Source: DATAOG01 sp963753685
GTDB lineage: Bacteria > Pseudomonadota > Alphaproteobacteria > Geminicoccales > Geminicoccaceae
Length of the DNA: 64,000 bases
Assembly (NCBI GenBank): GCA_963753685.1
Contig: CAVWDE010000025.1
Span: 148,209 to 212,208 of the forward strand
Reading direction: 5' to 3'
Below, one piece after another: positions 37,631-46,142 of this stretch. The notes beneath the pieces were generated by a model that was not told the origin of the DNA, ran no database searches, and worked only from the letters and a program-made list of their open reading frames with translations. The translations under genes were made by a program, and so were the position numbers. Numbering within the stretch: the stretch's first letter is position 1; the number at the start of each line of letters is the position of its first letter.

Positions 37631-39598
37631 TCAACCGTGCACGGCCGGCGCGCCTGGCGGGGCGACGACCATGTACAGGCTCATCTGGTCGGCCAGCTCC
37701 GGTGGCAGGGGCGCCCGGCGGAGCCAGGGTGGCGGCGCCCCATCGACCAGGCGCCGGTAGAGCGACCGGGGGTCCTCGCTGGCATGTCCGAACTGGCGCT
37801 GCTCGGCCGTGCTCGGGCAGAGCAGGATCCAGTCGATGTGATGGCGGGCGAGATCGGCGCGGGCCGCCTCCGGGTCGCGCGCGGTCAGGATGCGATAGGT
37901 CGTGGCGAACCCGGGCTGCGGCCGGTGGTTGGGAATCGAGAGCACGCGCAGCGGGGTGTCGTAGAGCAGCGCCGGTGCGTAGTCCGTGAAGGTCAGCACG
38001 GTCTTGGGCGCGCCGCCGGCCAGACGGGTCAGCACCGGTGCGGCCCGATCGATCGGGCAGGCGTGGGCGGCCGCCGCGATGCTGGTCTGCGGCAGCGCGT
38101 CGGGGACGCCATAGGGCCAGAACAGGGCCGCGACCACGAGCAGAGGCCGCACCACCTGACCGGCGGAGGGCCGCAGCCGGCTCTCGGTGCTGCGCAGCAG
38201 CCAGGCGATGCAGGCGCTATAGGGGATGACCAGCAGGGCCTGGGCGTAGGTCCCGAAGTGCACCTCCTCGAGGGCGATCGGCAGATAGAGGACCAGGGCG
38301 AGCGCGATCGCCACCCAGGCCCGGCGCTCGGGCCGGTCTCGGCTGACGATCGCGAGCAGGAACGGCAGGGCAACCAGCGCGATCCCCATGATCCGGACCG
38401 CGCGCTGCGCGATCTCCTCGAAGCGACCGGCGCTCAGCCAGGCGCCCGGGATCAGGGGCTGGTACTCGACGATCTGCTGCAGACGCAGGTGCTCGTAGAG
38501 CGGATCGACCGGACCGAGCGGGCCGGCGCGCAGGCCCGGGAACAGGGTCAGCATGCCGGCCGCGATCACCGCCATGCCAAGGATGGCGATCCCGAGGCGG
38601 CCGCTCAACCCGCCGAGGCCCGCGCGTCGTCGCGCCAGCGGAAAGGGGTGCTTCGACTCGCTTTGCCCGGCCCGTGCGGCGCGCTCAGCCCAGGCCGTCC
38701 GGCCGCCGCGCTCGGCGCGCGCGACCAGCACCCAGAAGCCGGCGATGGCGGCAAACAGCGCGACATGGAGCAGGGACAGCCGGTCGATCTCGATCGCCAT
38801 GAGCCCGGCGCCGCGCTCGATCACCAGCAGGCCGGCGAGGCTGACCGTGGTCGCCAGCGTGAAGTCCCGGCTGATCCGGCTCATGCGGAGATCGCCCTGC
38901 AGCCAGTAGAAGCCCAGCGCACCCAGGGTGACGGCGATCGCAAGCACGGCCTCGGGGCTGACCCAGAAGCCGATCGCGGCGATCGCGCCGGCGACCAGCG
39001 CCGGCCGCCGCTCCGGTCGGAGCAGGAGGCGGAAGGTCAGGCCGAGCTGGACGACAAACAGCGCCAGCAGCAGGCTGTGATGGTCCGGTCGACCGGCGAT
39101 CGTATAGGCCTGGATCGACGGTTGCAGCAGAAAGGCGAGGCAGGCGAACAGGCGCGCGTCGCGGCTCAGGATCGGGGCGGTCGCCCAGTTGAGGGCGACG
39201 ATCGTCAGCGCCAGGAACACGGGGCTGATCAGGACGCCCCAGAGGTGGAGGCCGAGGCGAAAGCCGTAGAACGGCTGGAGCAGCCAGGCGCCGCCCAACA
39301 GCAGCGCATCCAGCAGCCGGGTCCAGTGCTGGACGTGGCCCTCGGGCGGATTGACCCGCGGCATGCGGGCGTCGAACCAGTGGCCGCTGGCGTGCAGGTC
39401 GAGGACCCGGACCAGGCGCAGGTAAGCGTCGGTGTCAGCGAGGCCGCCGTTGAGGACCGGGGCGACGTCGAGCCAGACGTACAGTACCTGGAGCAGCAGC
39501 AGGGCGCCGAGCGGCAGCAGGATCAGCCAGCCGAGCGGCACCCGGTCCGGCGGCGGTCCGCCGACTGACAGAGTGGACTGCGCAGACATGAGGTCCAT
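37631..39598 (-). CDS. GT-C fold membrane glycosyltransferase, STT3/PglB-like
   Basis: This is a 655-aa multi-span membrane protein. After the first helix comes an acidic motif GGLADTDAYLRLVRVLDLHA and then RVNPPEGHVQHWTRLLDALLLGG. This pattern, DxD-x-Y followed by NPPDG-x-x-H-W-x-x-LxD, is characteristic of the STT3/PglB/AglB oligosaccharyltransferase-type GT-C fold and uses polyprenyl-linked sugars as donors. Hydrophobic helices alternate with loops, and the C-terminal 150 residues are soluble. The canonical WWDYG motif of STT3 was not seen, so it may be a monosaccharide transferase of the ArnT/PMT type. It is the first gene of the cluster, so it probably uses the GT2 product. Confidence 0.7.
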   Translation of the reverse strand: MDLMSAQSTLSVGGPPPDRVPLGWLILLPLGALLLLQVLYVWLDVAPVLNGGLADTDAYLRLVRVLDLHASGHWFDARMPRVNPPEGHVQHWTRLLDALLLGGAWLLQPFYGFRLGLHLWGVLISPVFLALTIVALNWATAPILSRDARLFACLAFLLQPSIQAYTIAGRPDHHSLLLALFVVQLGLTFRLLLRPERRPALVAGAIAAIGFWVSPEAVLAIAVTLGALGFYWLQGDLRMSRISRDFTLATTVSLAGLLVIERGAGLMAIEIDRLSLLHVALFAAIAGFWVLVARAERGGRTAWAERAARAGQSESKHPFPLARRRAGLGGLSGRLGIAILGMAVIAAGMLTLFPGLRAGPLGPVDPLYEHLRLQQIVEYQPLIPGAWLSAGRFEEIAQRAVRIMGIALVALPFLLAIVSRDRPERRAWVAIALALVLYLPIALEEVHFGTYAQALLVIPYSACIAWLLRSTESRLRPSAGQVVRPLLVVAALFWPYGVPDALPQTSIAAAAHACPIDRAAPVLTRLAGGAPKTVLTFTDYAPALLYDTPLRVLSIPNHRPQPGFATTYRILTARDPEAARADLARHHIDWILLCPSTAEQRQFGHASEDPRSLYRRLVDGAPPPWLRRAPLPPELADQMSLYMVVAPPGAPAVHG

Positions 39599-39904
39599 TC
39601 GCGGCGAAGGGCTCGCCCGCAGAATGGCGATCGCCGGTAAAGAATGGGCTAAGCCCGCCCCGGGTTTGCAGACCAGCCGGCGCACGGGTCGGCGCGGACC
39701 GGCGCCGAAGGCGTGCGCCCGCGCGACTGCGGCGAAATTGCTGCGCTGCCGAAACGACCGTGGCCAAGGCGTCCGCGATTGCCTATATAGCGGTCGACTT
39801 CCGGGTCTGCTTCAGCCCTGGCGCGGGGCCTCGCCCAGCGCCCCTGGCGCGCTCGGCTGACCGGGAACCGTCGCTCAACCAGGATCCAGGATGGGGGAGA
39901 TGCA
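39599..39904 (+). promoter_or_regulatory. phaA: Divergent intergenic region with candidate phaA promoter
   Basis: These 306 bases separate the minus-strand GT-C gene from phaA and should hold promoters for both. A plausible sigma-70-type pair for phaA is TGGCCA (39761-39766) and TATATA (39784-39789), spaced 17 bases. A ribosome binding site GGGGGAGA precedes the phaA ATG. The rest is GC-rich and holds no supported gene. Confidence 0.4.
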
Positions 39905-41080
39905 ATGTCTGAGATCGTCATCGCCGGTGCGGCGCGGACCCCGGTCGGCACGTTCAACGGCGGGCTGAGCAGCGTGCCCGCGCACTATCTCGGCCAGGTC
40001 GCCATCCAGGCGGCGCTCGAGCGCTGCGGGGTCGAGCCGGGCGAGGTGTCGGAGGTGATCCTGGGCCAGATCCTGACCGCGGGCCAGGGCCAGAACCCGG
40101 CGCGCCAGGCGTCGATCGCCGCCGGCCTGCCGGTCGAGGTGCCGGCCTGGGCGGTCAATCAGCTGTGCGGCTCGGGGCTGCGCAGCGTCGCGCTGGGCTT
40201 CCAGGCGATCAAGCAGGGCGACAGCACGATCGTGGTCGCGGGCGGCCAGGAGAGCATGAGCCAGGCGCCGCACTGCGCGCATCTGCGCGACGGGGTCAAG
40301 ATGGGCGACTTCAAGATGGTCGACACCATGATCAAGGACGGGCTCTGGGATGCCTTCAACGGCTACCACATGGGCAACACCGCCGAGAACGTCGCCGGGA
40401 AGTATCAGATCACCCGCGAGCAGCAGGACAAGTTCGCGGTCGCCTCGCAGAACAAGGCCGAGGCGGCGATCAAGGCCGGCCGCTTCAAGGACGAGATCGT
40501 GCCGGTGACGATCAAGACCCGCAAGGGCGACGTGGTCGTCGACACCGACGAGCATCCGCGCTTCGGCGCCACCCTGGAGTCGGTCGCAAAGCTCAGGCCG
40601 GCGTTCAGCAAGGACGGCACGGTGACCGCCGGCAACGCGTCCGGGATCAACGACGGCGCCGCCGCCGTGGTCCTGATGACCGCCAAGGAAGCCGCCCGCC
40701 GCGGCCTCAAGCCACTCGCCCGGATCGTCTCCTGGGCGCACGCCGGCGTCGATCCCGCGATCATGGGCACCGGCCCGATCCCGGCCTCGCGCAAGGCTCT
40801 GGAGCTCGCCGGCTGGGCGGTCGACGATCTCGACCTGGTCGAGGCCAACGAAGCGTTCGCGGCCCAGGCCTGCGCGGTCAACAAGGACCTCGGCTGGGAC
40901 CAGGGCAAGGTCAACGTCAACGGTGGCGCGATCGCCCTCGGCCACCCGATCGGCGCCTCGGGTACGCGGGTGTTCGTCACGCTCCTGCACGAGATGATCA
41001 AGCGCGACGCCAAGAAGGGCCTGGCAACCCTTTGCATCGGCGGGGGCATGGGCATCGCCATGTGCGTCGCCCGCGACTGA
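39905..41080 (+). CDS. phaA: Acetyl-CoA C-acetyltransferase (beta-ketothiolase)
   Basis: This biosynthetic thiolase condenses two acetyl-CoA to acetoacetyl-CoA. The protein is 391 aa. Catalytic residues are Cys88 in VNQLCGSGLRSV, His347 in ALGHPIGASG and Cys377 in TLCIGGGMG. The partner phaB-type reductase is at 57883, so the PHB precursor pathway is present but the two genes are split by about 16.8 kb. It is followed by a strong terminator. A degenerate copy of its last 147 bases lies at 45394-45541. Confidence 0.95.
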   Translation: MSEIVIAGAARTPVGTFNGGLSSVPAHYLGQVAIQAALERCGVEPGEVSEVILGQILTAGQGQNPARQASIAAGLPVEVPAWAVNQLCGSGLRSVALGFQAIKQGDSTIVVAGGQESMSQAPHCAHLRDGVKMGDFKMVDTMIKDGLWDAFNGYHMGNTAENVAGKYQITREQQDKFAVASQNKAEAAIKAGRFKDEIVPVTIKTRKGDVVVDTDEHPRFGATLESVAKLRPAFSKDGTVTAGNASGINDGAAAVVLMTAKEAARRGLKPLARIVSWAHAGVDPAIMGTGPIPASRKALELAGWAVDDLDLVEANEAFAAQACAVNKDLGWDQGKVNVNGGAIALGHPIGASGTRVFVTLLHEMIKRDAKKGLATLCIGGGMGIAMCVARD

Positions 41081-41104
41081 TCCGTCCGAACCCTGATTCC
41101 GACC

Positions 41105-41139
41105 CCAACGGGCCGCCGCAGGCGGCCCGTTGGCTTTTT
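41105..41139 (+). terminator. Rho-independent terminator after phaA
   Basis: A perfect 13-bp inverted repeat, CCAACGGGCCGCC (41105-41117) and GGCGGCCCGTTGG (41121-41133), with loop GCA is followed by CTTTTTG. This is the strongest intrinsic terminator seen in the window and marks the end of the phaA transcript before the inserted segment. Confidence 0.9.
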
Positions 41140-41235
41140 GTGAGCATCGCCGGCCCGCTCCGTTCCGGGTGTCGCCCGTTGACGCCGCTCCGCCCGCCCG
41201 CGATCATGCGGCCTCGCCGACGGAGGAGGCCAGAC

Positions 41236-42108
41236 GTGGCGGAGGACAATACTTATACCTTTGAGCGGCGCCGGTTCGGCCAGTACACCGGCCTCCGCTC
41301 GCGCGACCGTGCCGCCCAGGAACTGCCCAAGTTTGCCCGCCGCCTTGGGTTCTCCAAGGCCGTGCCTTGGACAGCCTACGAAAACCGGCTGCTCGACCTG
41401 GTCGAGAATCTGCACCTCAACATCGAGTGGTACGAGAACAAGATCCGCAAGGAGCTGGTCCTCTACTGGTTCTATGTCGGGGCTTCGTTGCTCCTGTTAC
41501 TGGTGCTGCCGCTGGTGCTCTTGTGGTTGAACGCGGACCAATCCCATCCCGCTGCCTCGACCGCGGCCGCGGTCGCCGGCCTGATCGCCTTTCATCGCGG
41601 CCTCTCGTCCTGGCTCTCGCAGCGCCGCGTGCTGGCGCGCCGCGCCAAGGCCTCGTCGGCGCTCAAGGAGCTGCTCTACAGCTTCGAGCACCGCTGGGAT
41701 CGGACGTTCTTCGATTCCTGGACCGCCGACGCGTTCGAGCGCGACATCCAGGACTGCATCGACAAGGCGCGCGCGATCGTGCGCGCGGAGACCGAGACCT
41801 ACTACGCCGAGCTCACCTATCCCGGGTTCGATGTCGGCAGCCTCCTGGGCGAGGCCGGCAAACAGGCGAAGGACCTCGTCGCAACCTTCCGGGCGCCCGA
41901 GCAGCCCGCCGCGCCGCCGGCGCCGGCTGACACGGATGCGGCCATGCGCGAGCGCGAGCTGCAAAGGCTGCGCGCCGAAGTCGCACAGCTCGAGGCGGAG
42001 CTCGAGACGGCCCGGCAAGGGCCGGCCGAGGAGCAGGCGCAGCGCCGCCTGGCGCTCGAGGACGCGGTGCGTCGGATGCGGGCGACCATGGTCGATCTCG
42101 CCTCATAG
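41236..42108 (+). CDS. DUF4231/SLATT-like two-transmembrane protein
   Basis: The protein is 290 aa. An acidic/polar N-terminus is followed by two membrane spans, LVLYWFYVGASLLLLLVLPL (about residues 76-98) and AAAVAGLIAFHRGLSSWL (about 108-125), then a helical cytoplasmic part (AKASSALKELLYSFEHRWDRTFFD) and a C-terminal coiled coil (RELQRLRAEVAQLEAELETA). The two close spans followed by a conserved helical segment match the SLATT/DUF4231 layout, a family of putative pore-forming effectors of nucleotide-signalling defence systems. The GTG at 41236 is chosen because GGAGGAGG (41222-41229) sits in front; an ATG at 41206 lacks one. It converges with the protease-SleB gene (13 bases apart). Family assignment is by eye. 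Confidence 0.65.
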   Translation: MAEDNTYTFERRRFGQYTGLRSRDRAAQELPKFARRLGFSKAVPWTAYENRLLDLVENLHLNIEWYENKIRKELVLYWFYVGASLLLLLVLPLVLLWLNADQSHPAASTAAAVAGLIAFHRGLSSWLSQRRVLARRAKASSALKELLYSFEHRWDRTFFDSWTADAFERDIQDCIDKARAIVRAETETYYAELTYPGFDVGSLLGEAGKQAKDLVATFRAPEQPAAPPAPADTDAAMRERELQRLRAEVAQLEAELETARQGPAEEQAQRRLALEDAVRRMRATMVDLAS

Positions 42109-42121
42109 ACCGCCGATCCGG

Positions 42122-43198
42122 TCAGACGAAGAAGTCATGGCCGCCGATGCTGGCGGTTCTGGTCATCTCGTCCGCCCATTTCGGGCGCGCCGCCTTCGGA
42201 TCGAAGAAGTTCGTGGCGCCGCCGGTCGGATCGGCGAGGGTGCCCTTGATCGCGGCACGGGCGATCTCCAGGCAGCGAAAGAACACCGGATCGAGAGGGC
42301 CGGCTTCCTTCATGGCGTTGTAGTTCGCGCGAACGTTTTCCCGATCTTGCGCCGGGAAGTCGCGCTCGAAGTCGAAATCCGTCCATTGCGGCGCCCACGA
42401 GGTGAACTGCCAGCGATGCAGGCAGACATCCTCGACCCGAGCGCCGCCCCACTCCTGCCGATTTGCCCGACACCGATTGGCGACCACGGCAGCGACGGCG
42501 ATCTGGCCGACGTCGGCTTCGCCGCGGGCCTCGCCAAAGACGGTCCGTGCGAGCACATCGACTGCCGACGAGAACGTCTGATAGGAAAGCTCGGCCATCC
42601 AGGTGACCTCCAGCTCTTCGAAGACGGTCCAGATCGGGGTGAACAGGCTCTGCAGATCGCCCCCCGCCACGTGCAGGCCGACGACGTCGCCGGCATCGTC
42701 CAGCACGAGCCCGCCACTGTCACCAGCCTCGGAATAGACCTCGCACAGCACCTGACCGCGGAGCCCGATGTTCTGATGACCGAGGCCATCGATGAGATAG
42801 GAAAGCTCGATCGGGACGCCGACCGCCTTGATGCGGCCTTCGACGCCCGGCTTGTGCAGGAGATGCACGCTCCGCCCTGGAGACAGGCTCGACGCCAGTC
42901 GCAGCGACGACGAGGTATCGGCAGATCCCTCCGCCAGCACTGCCAATGCGGCGTCCACCCGATTCGGGAAATCGCTACCGAGCCGGAACGGAGTCCAATA
43001 GGCGAGGCGGGCCACCGGCTGGCTGCTGCCGGCGTCGACGATCACATCGCCCGCGGCCGGTGCGGCCGCTCCAGGGAACGCGAGCACATGCGCGTTCGAC
43101 AGGAGATAGAGCCCGGGTGCGTGGCGCCAGCGCACGATCGCGCCGACCGAACCCGATTCGCCGGCGTCGCCGCGCCTGACCTGACTGCCCGGGGTCAC
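42122..43198 (-). CDS. Trypsin-like serine protease fused to SleB/CwlJ cell-wall hydrolase
   Basis: The protein is 358 aa. The N-terminal half is a chymotrypsin-fold protease: His37 in LLSNAHVLAF, Asp82 in NRVDAALAVL and Ser161 in EAGDSGGLVLD form the triad. The C-terminal part (about 212-358) is a cell wall hydrolase of the SleB/CwlJ type: VLARTVFGEARGEADVGQIAVAAVVANR, with catalytic Glu223, then VCLHRWQFTSWAP and ATNFFDP. No signal peptide is seen. The start is GTG at 43198, 12 bases after the preceding lipoprotein gene's stop, so the two are cotranscribed. A protease-lysin fusion is unusual. How it reaches the wall is unclear. Confidence 0.78.
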   Translation of the reverse strand: MTPGSQVRRGDAGESGSVGAIVRWRHAPGLYLLSNAHVLAFPGAAAPAAGDVIVDAGSSQPVARLAYWTPFRLGSDFPNRVDAALAVLAEGSADTSSSLRLASSLSPGRSVHLLHKPGVEGRIKAVGVPIELSYLIDGLGHQNIGLRGQVLCEVYSEAGDSGGLVLDDAGDVVGLHVAGGDLQSLFTPIWTVFEELEVTWMAELSYQTFSSAVDVLARTVFGEARGEADVGQIAVAAVVANRCRANRQEWGGARVEDVCLHRWQFTSWAPQWTDFDFERDFPAQDRENVRANYNAMKEAGPLDPVFFRCLEIARAAIKGTLADPTGGATNFFDPKAARPKWADEMTRTASIGGHDFFV

Positions 43199-43210
43199 GA
43201 GCGCCAGCCG

Positions 43211-45235
43211 TCACGAAGGGTTGGTGATGGCAGCAACGAATGTCTGAGTTACGGCATCGTCGGCGACCCCCGGTTCGTGCGGCGCCAGGCCGCCATTCCG
43301 ATGGATGCTCACCGTCTTGCGCAGGTCATCATCGAAGGCGGCCGTGAGCTGCTTCGCCGGCATCCCCATCGCCTGCTTGAGCGTCAGGAGCTGGTCGCAC
43401 GTCATCGACTTCTCAAAGTCGCTCTGCGCCCCGGCGAGCGGTGGCCCTTTGTCTTTGCACACCTCGGCCGCCGCCGCGCCACCGATCGGAACCGCCGCGC
43501 CGACGCCAGGGTCTTTGGCCTTGAGCTCGTCGGCCAGGGCTTTGTCCAGGCAGAAATTTTTTTGAGGCTTGCCCATCTTTTCCTGGTAGTCGCCGACCGC
43601 CAGAAGGGTCGCCCTCCCCAGGTCGCCGTCCGTCGTGAGGCTCTTTCCGAGCTCGTGGTTCAGAGCGCGCTGAATGGCCTGCACGTCGGTCTTGACCCCG
43701 GCCAGGGCCGCCTCGTCCTGGGAGATCGGCTCGGGCAGCACCGGACCTTGCTCGAGCGTCTGCCTGGTGCGCGCAGGGCATCCGGCGACGACCTGCCGCG
43801 TGGTCCCGCCGCCCACGCCGGCGTTGCCGGTGACGGCTCCCGTCAGTGGCGGTTGCTGGCCGCCTTCGACCGTCACCCGGATCGTGGTGCGGCTCTGGCC
43901 CGTGGCGTCGCTGAAGGCGACGGTGAGCGTGCCGGGGCCGCCCTCCTTGGTCGTGCCCAGATCGAACACCGCGGTTCCATCCTGAATGCCGGGCTTGATG
44001 TCCGCGCCCGGCAAGGTGTCGCCGATGAGGGCAGCGCGCGGCACGCCGCTGCCGCCGTAGACGGCGAACCGCTTGGTCTTCCCGGCTTCCATGGTCTGCT
44101 GCGGATCGGCCGGTTGCACGACCAGACTGCCGCCCGCCGGCTCGACCTTGCAGCCCTCGATGGTCGTCTGGAGATCCGCGGTGACCGCGGCCTCGTTGAC
44201 GATGACCCCGACAGCATCGGTATCCGCGCGCAACTTCGAGGTCTGCGCGCGAAGATCTTCGAGCTCGCTCGCCTCGAGGGCCTTCACTGCCTCCGAGGGC
44301 TTCGTCTGAGGCGCAATCCCTGCCCGGCCCGCGAGCGTGGTCGTCGTGCGCCGGCCGAGCGGACCCGGGGCCAGAGCCGCAGCCGTCGTCCCGAGGTTGG
44401 CCGTGATGCCGAGGAGCGAGTTCAAATCAGGCTCGGTATCGATCAGGAGGATGTCGACCTTGTCGGCAATGTTGTCGGCGGCGACGGTGAGGGTGAAGCC
44501 CGCGGCCGCCGTTTCGCGGCGCAGCTTGCTGCCGGCGGCAAAGGTCTGCCTGGCCTCGGCGATCAGCTCGTCGGCGGCGCTCACGGCGGCGTCCGCTTCC
44601 GGCGAGGAAAGCGTGCGCTTGACCTCGTTGCGCCGGTCGGAGGTGATGTTGATCTGGGTGTAGAGCGTGCCCAGCGCGTCAACCAGCTTGCCGTACTCGC
44701 TCTGCGGCAGCATGAAGGGTCGCATCGCCAGGAGCGCGCAGCCCATCGCCTGCGAACCCGCCATGTAGACCTTTTGCCGGGGCGTGCTCTGCAGAAAGCT
44801 CGAGAGGCCGAACAGCGACGCGCCCGACAGCGCCAGCGCCGCGATCGACTTGGTGGCGTCGTTGTTGGTGAGGCCGAGGTAGAGAGCGGCGGCGCTCACC
44901 GGGATGAGCACGGTGCCCGTGACGTTGCGCAGGAGCGCGTCGTTGCCGACGGCGTTCTTGTAGGCGGTCCGATAGCCGTTGACGTAACAAACCGCTTCAC
45001 TCATGCCGCCGGCGAACCGCTCGGTATCCGCGTCGCCGACCCCGCAACGTGACGCGAGCTTCGCCTGCAGGTTCGAATCGGCGGACAGCACCGCCTCGCC
45101 ACCAGCGCCGAACGCAGGTCGCGGAATGGTTGATTCGACGTGCGGATTGAAGACCGAGCAGCCACCCAGCGCTGTCGCCAGCAGAGCGGCCAAAAGACGC
45201 TTGGCCGACGAGCGTGGCTCAAATCCCAGCCGCAT
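43211..45235 (-). CDS. Large uncharacterised lipoprotein with peptidoglycan-binding-like segment
   Basis: The protein is 674 aa with a lipoprotein signal (LLAALLATALGGCSV, lipobox Cys26). A hydrophobic patch (LRNVTGTVLIPVSAAALYLGL, AALALSGASLFGLSSFL) may be one or two membrane helices. The middle is helical. A beta-rich segment around 380-470 could be an Ig-like or cadherin-like domain. The stretch VQAIQRALNHELGKSLTTDG with DLGRATLLAVGDYQEKMG resembles a peptidoglycan-binding type 1 repeat. Function is not recognised. RBS GGGAGGG precedes the ATG. It is the first gene of a two-gene unit with the protease-SleB gene, which points to envelope action. Confidence 0.7.
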   Translation of the reverse strand: MRLGFEPRSSAKRLLAALLATALGGCSVFNPHVESTIPRPAFGAGGEAVLSADSNLQAKLASRCGVGDADTERFAGGMSEAVCYVNGYRTAYKNAVGNDALLRNVTGTVLIPVSAAALYLGLTNNDATKSIAALALSGASLFGLSSFLQSTPRQKVYMAGSQAMGCALLAMRPFMLPQSEYGKLVDALGTLYTQINITSDRRNEVKRTLSSPEADAAVSAADELIAEARQTFAAGSKLRRETAAAGFTLTVAADNIADKVDILLIDTEPDLNSLLGITANLGTTAAALAPGPLGRRTTTTLAGRAGIAPQTKPSEAVKALEASELEDLRAQTSKLRADTDAVGVIVNEAAVTADLQTTIEGCKVEPAGGSLVVQPADPQQTMEAGKTKRFAVYGGSGVPRAALIGDTLPGADIKPGIQDGTAVFDLGTTKEGGPGTLTVAFSDATGQSRTTIRVTVEGGQQPPLTGAVTGNAGVGGGTTRQVVAGCPARTRQTLEQGPVLPEPISQDEAALAGVKTDVQAIQRALNHELGKSLTTDGDLGRATLLAVGDYQEKMGKPQKNFCLDKALADELKAKDPGVGAAVPIGGAAAAEVCKDKGPPLAGAQSDFEKSMTCDQLLTLKQAMGMPAKQLTAAFDDDLRKTVSIHRNGGLAPHEPGVADDAVTQTFVAAITNPS

Positions 45236-45393
45236 GAGCGCCCTCCCGAGACTCGGTCGCCACGACGCAACCGGTTCTTCTTGCTAAAGCGCGATATTGT
45301 TGGTGCAAATTATCATGCTTGCGGACCCTCGAAAAGGACGATTGCGCAAGCCTCCTTGCGGAACCACCGAATGGTTGTGCCCTCGGCCAACCT

Positions 45394-45541
45394 GCGCTCG
45401 GCCACCCGATCGGCGCCTCGGGCACGCGGGTGTTCGTCACGCTCCGCCACGAAACGATCGAGCGCGACGCCAGGAAGGGGCTTGGCGACCCTTTGCATCG
45501 GCGGCGGCATGAGCATCGCCATGGGCGTCGCCCGCGACTGA
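45394..45541 (+). pseudogene. Degenerate copy of the phaA 3' end
   Basis: These 148 bases match phaA 40934-41080 at roughly nine bases in ten (about 12 substitutions and one inserted G by eye), including GHPIGASG, the active-site motif TLCIGGGMS and the same stop. The inserted G shifts the frame between DARKG and LATLCIGGG, and nothing upstream is homologous, so it is a fragment. Weak similarity continues about 30 bases past the stop, as in phaA's own downstream region. The two copies bracket the 4.4-kb segment 41081-45393. Confidence 0.85.
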
Positions 45542-45764
45542 TTTTTCCGAGCCCGATCCCAACCGTGAGGGGTTACCGACCGCCGACCCCTTGTGCTCGC
45601 GGGCGCGCCGCCTTATGTAGTGACCAAGCCAGTTTCTGTTGTTGCTGGTGGGAGTCGTTGCTTCGCTGTTCGGCGTCGCCCGCTGCTCTCCAAGAACACG
45701 ATGAGACTCGCTCGCGTCTGGCATGTGCCCGACGCACCCTCCACGTTGACATGAGGTTACGATC

Positions 45765-45974
45765 TTGCAGACCGGAACAGTGAAGTGGTTCAATGCGACC
45801 AAGGGCTTCGGATTCATCCAGCCGGACGGCGGCACAGCCGACGTGTTCGTGCACATCTCGGCCGTTGAGCGCGCGGGCCTCGATGGCCTGCGCGAGGGCG
45901 AGCGCGTGCAGTTCGACCTGCAGCGCGGCCAGAACGGCAAGAGCTCGGCCGAGAACCTGAAGCCCGCCAGCTAG
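45765..45974 (+). CDS. cspA: Cold-shock domain protein
   Basis: This 69-aa cold-shock (CspA family) RNA chaperone has both nucleic-acid binding motifs: RNP1 KGFGFI and RNP2 VFVHIS, on a five-strand beta barrel. The start is TTG at 45765, giving MQTGTVKWFNATKGFGF like homologues; the ATG at 45751 is out of frame. RBS GAGG lies 10 bases upstream. It is a single-gene unit with its own terminator. Family certain; paralogue name uncertain. Confidence 0.92.
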   Translation: MQTGTVKWFNATKGFGFIQPDGGTADVFVHISAVERAGLDGLREGERVQFDLQRGQNGKSSAENLKPAS

Positions 45975-46008
45975 CCATCACCAAGCCCCGGTCCTCGCGA
46001 TCGGGCGG

Positions 46009-46043
46009 CCCCCCGAGGCAACTCGGGGGGTCTTTTATTTTTA
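46009..46043 (+). terminator. Rho-independent terminator after the cold-shock gene
   Basis: CCCCCCGAG (46009-46017) pairs with CTCGGGGGG (46022-46030) around a GCAA tetraloop (GNRA type) and is followed by TCTTTTATTTTT. This is a textbook intrinsic terminator, and it may also stop transcripts coming from the convergent DUF3500 gene. Confidence 0.9.
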
Positions 46044-46142
46044 CCGGGGTCGGTTGCGGTGCCAGGCGGGTCAACCAGACGACCGGGCTTGCCTCCCTCA
46101 GCCGATAGTCGTCAAAGCGCGCGCACGCGGCATCGGCAGAGG

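Noticed and set aside
45394..45541. A functional second thiolase
   Set aside because: Only the last 148 bases are present, with a frameshift and no upstream coding sequence.
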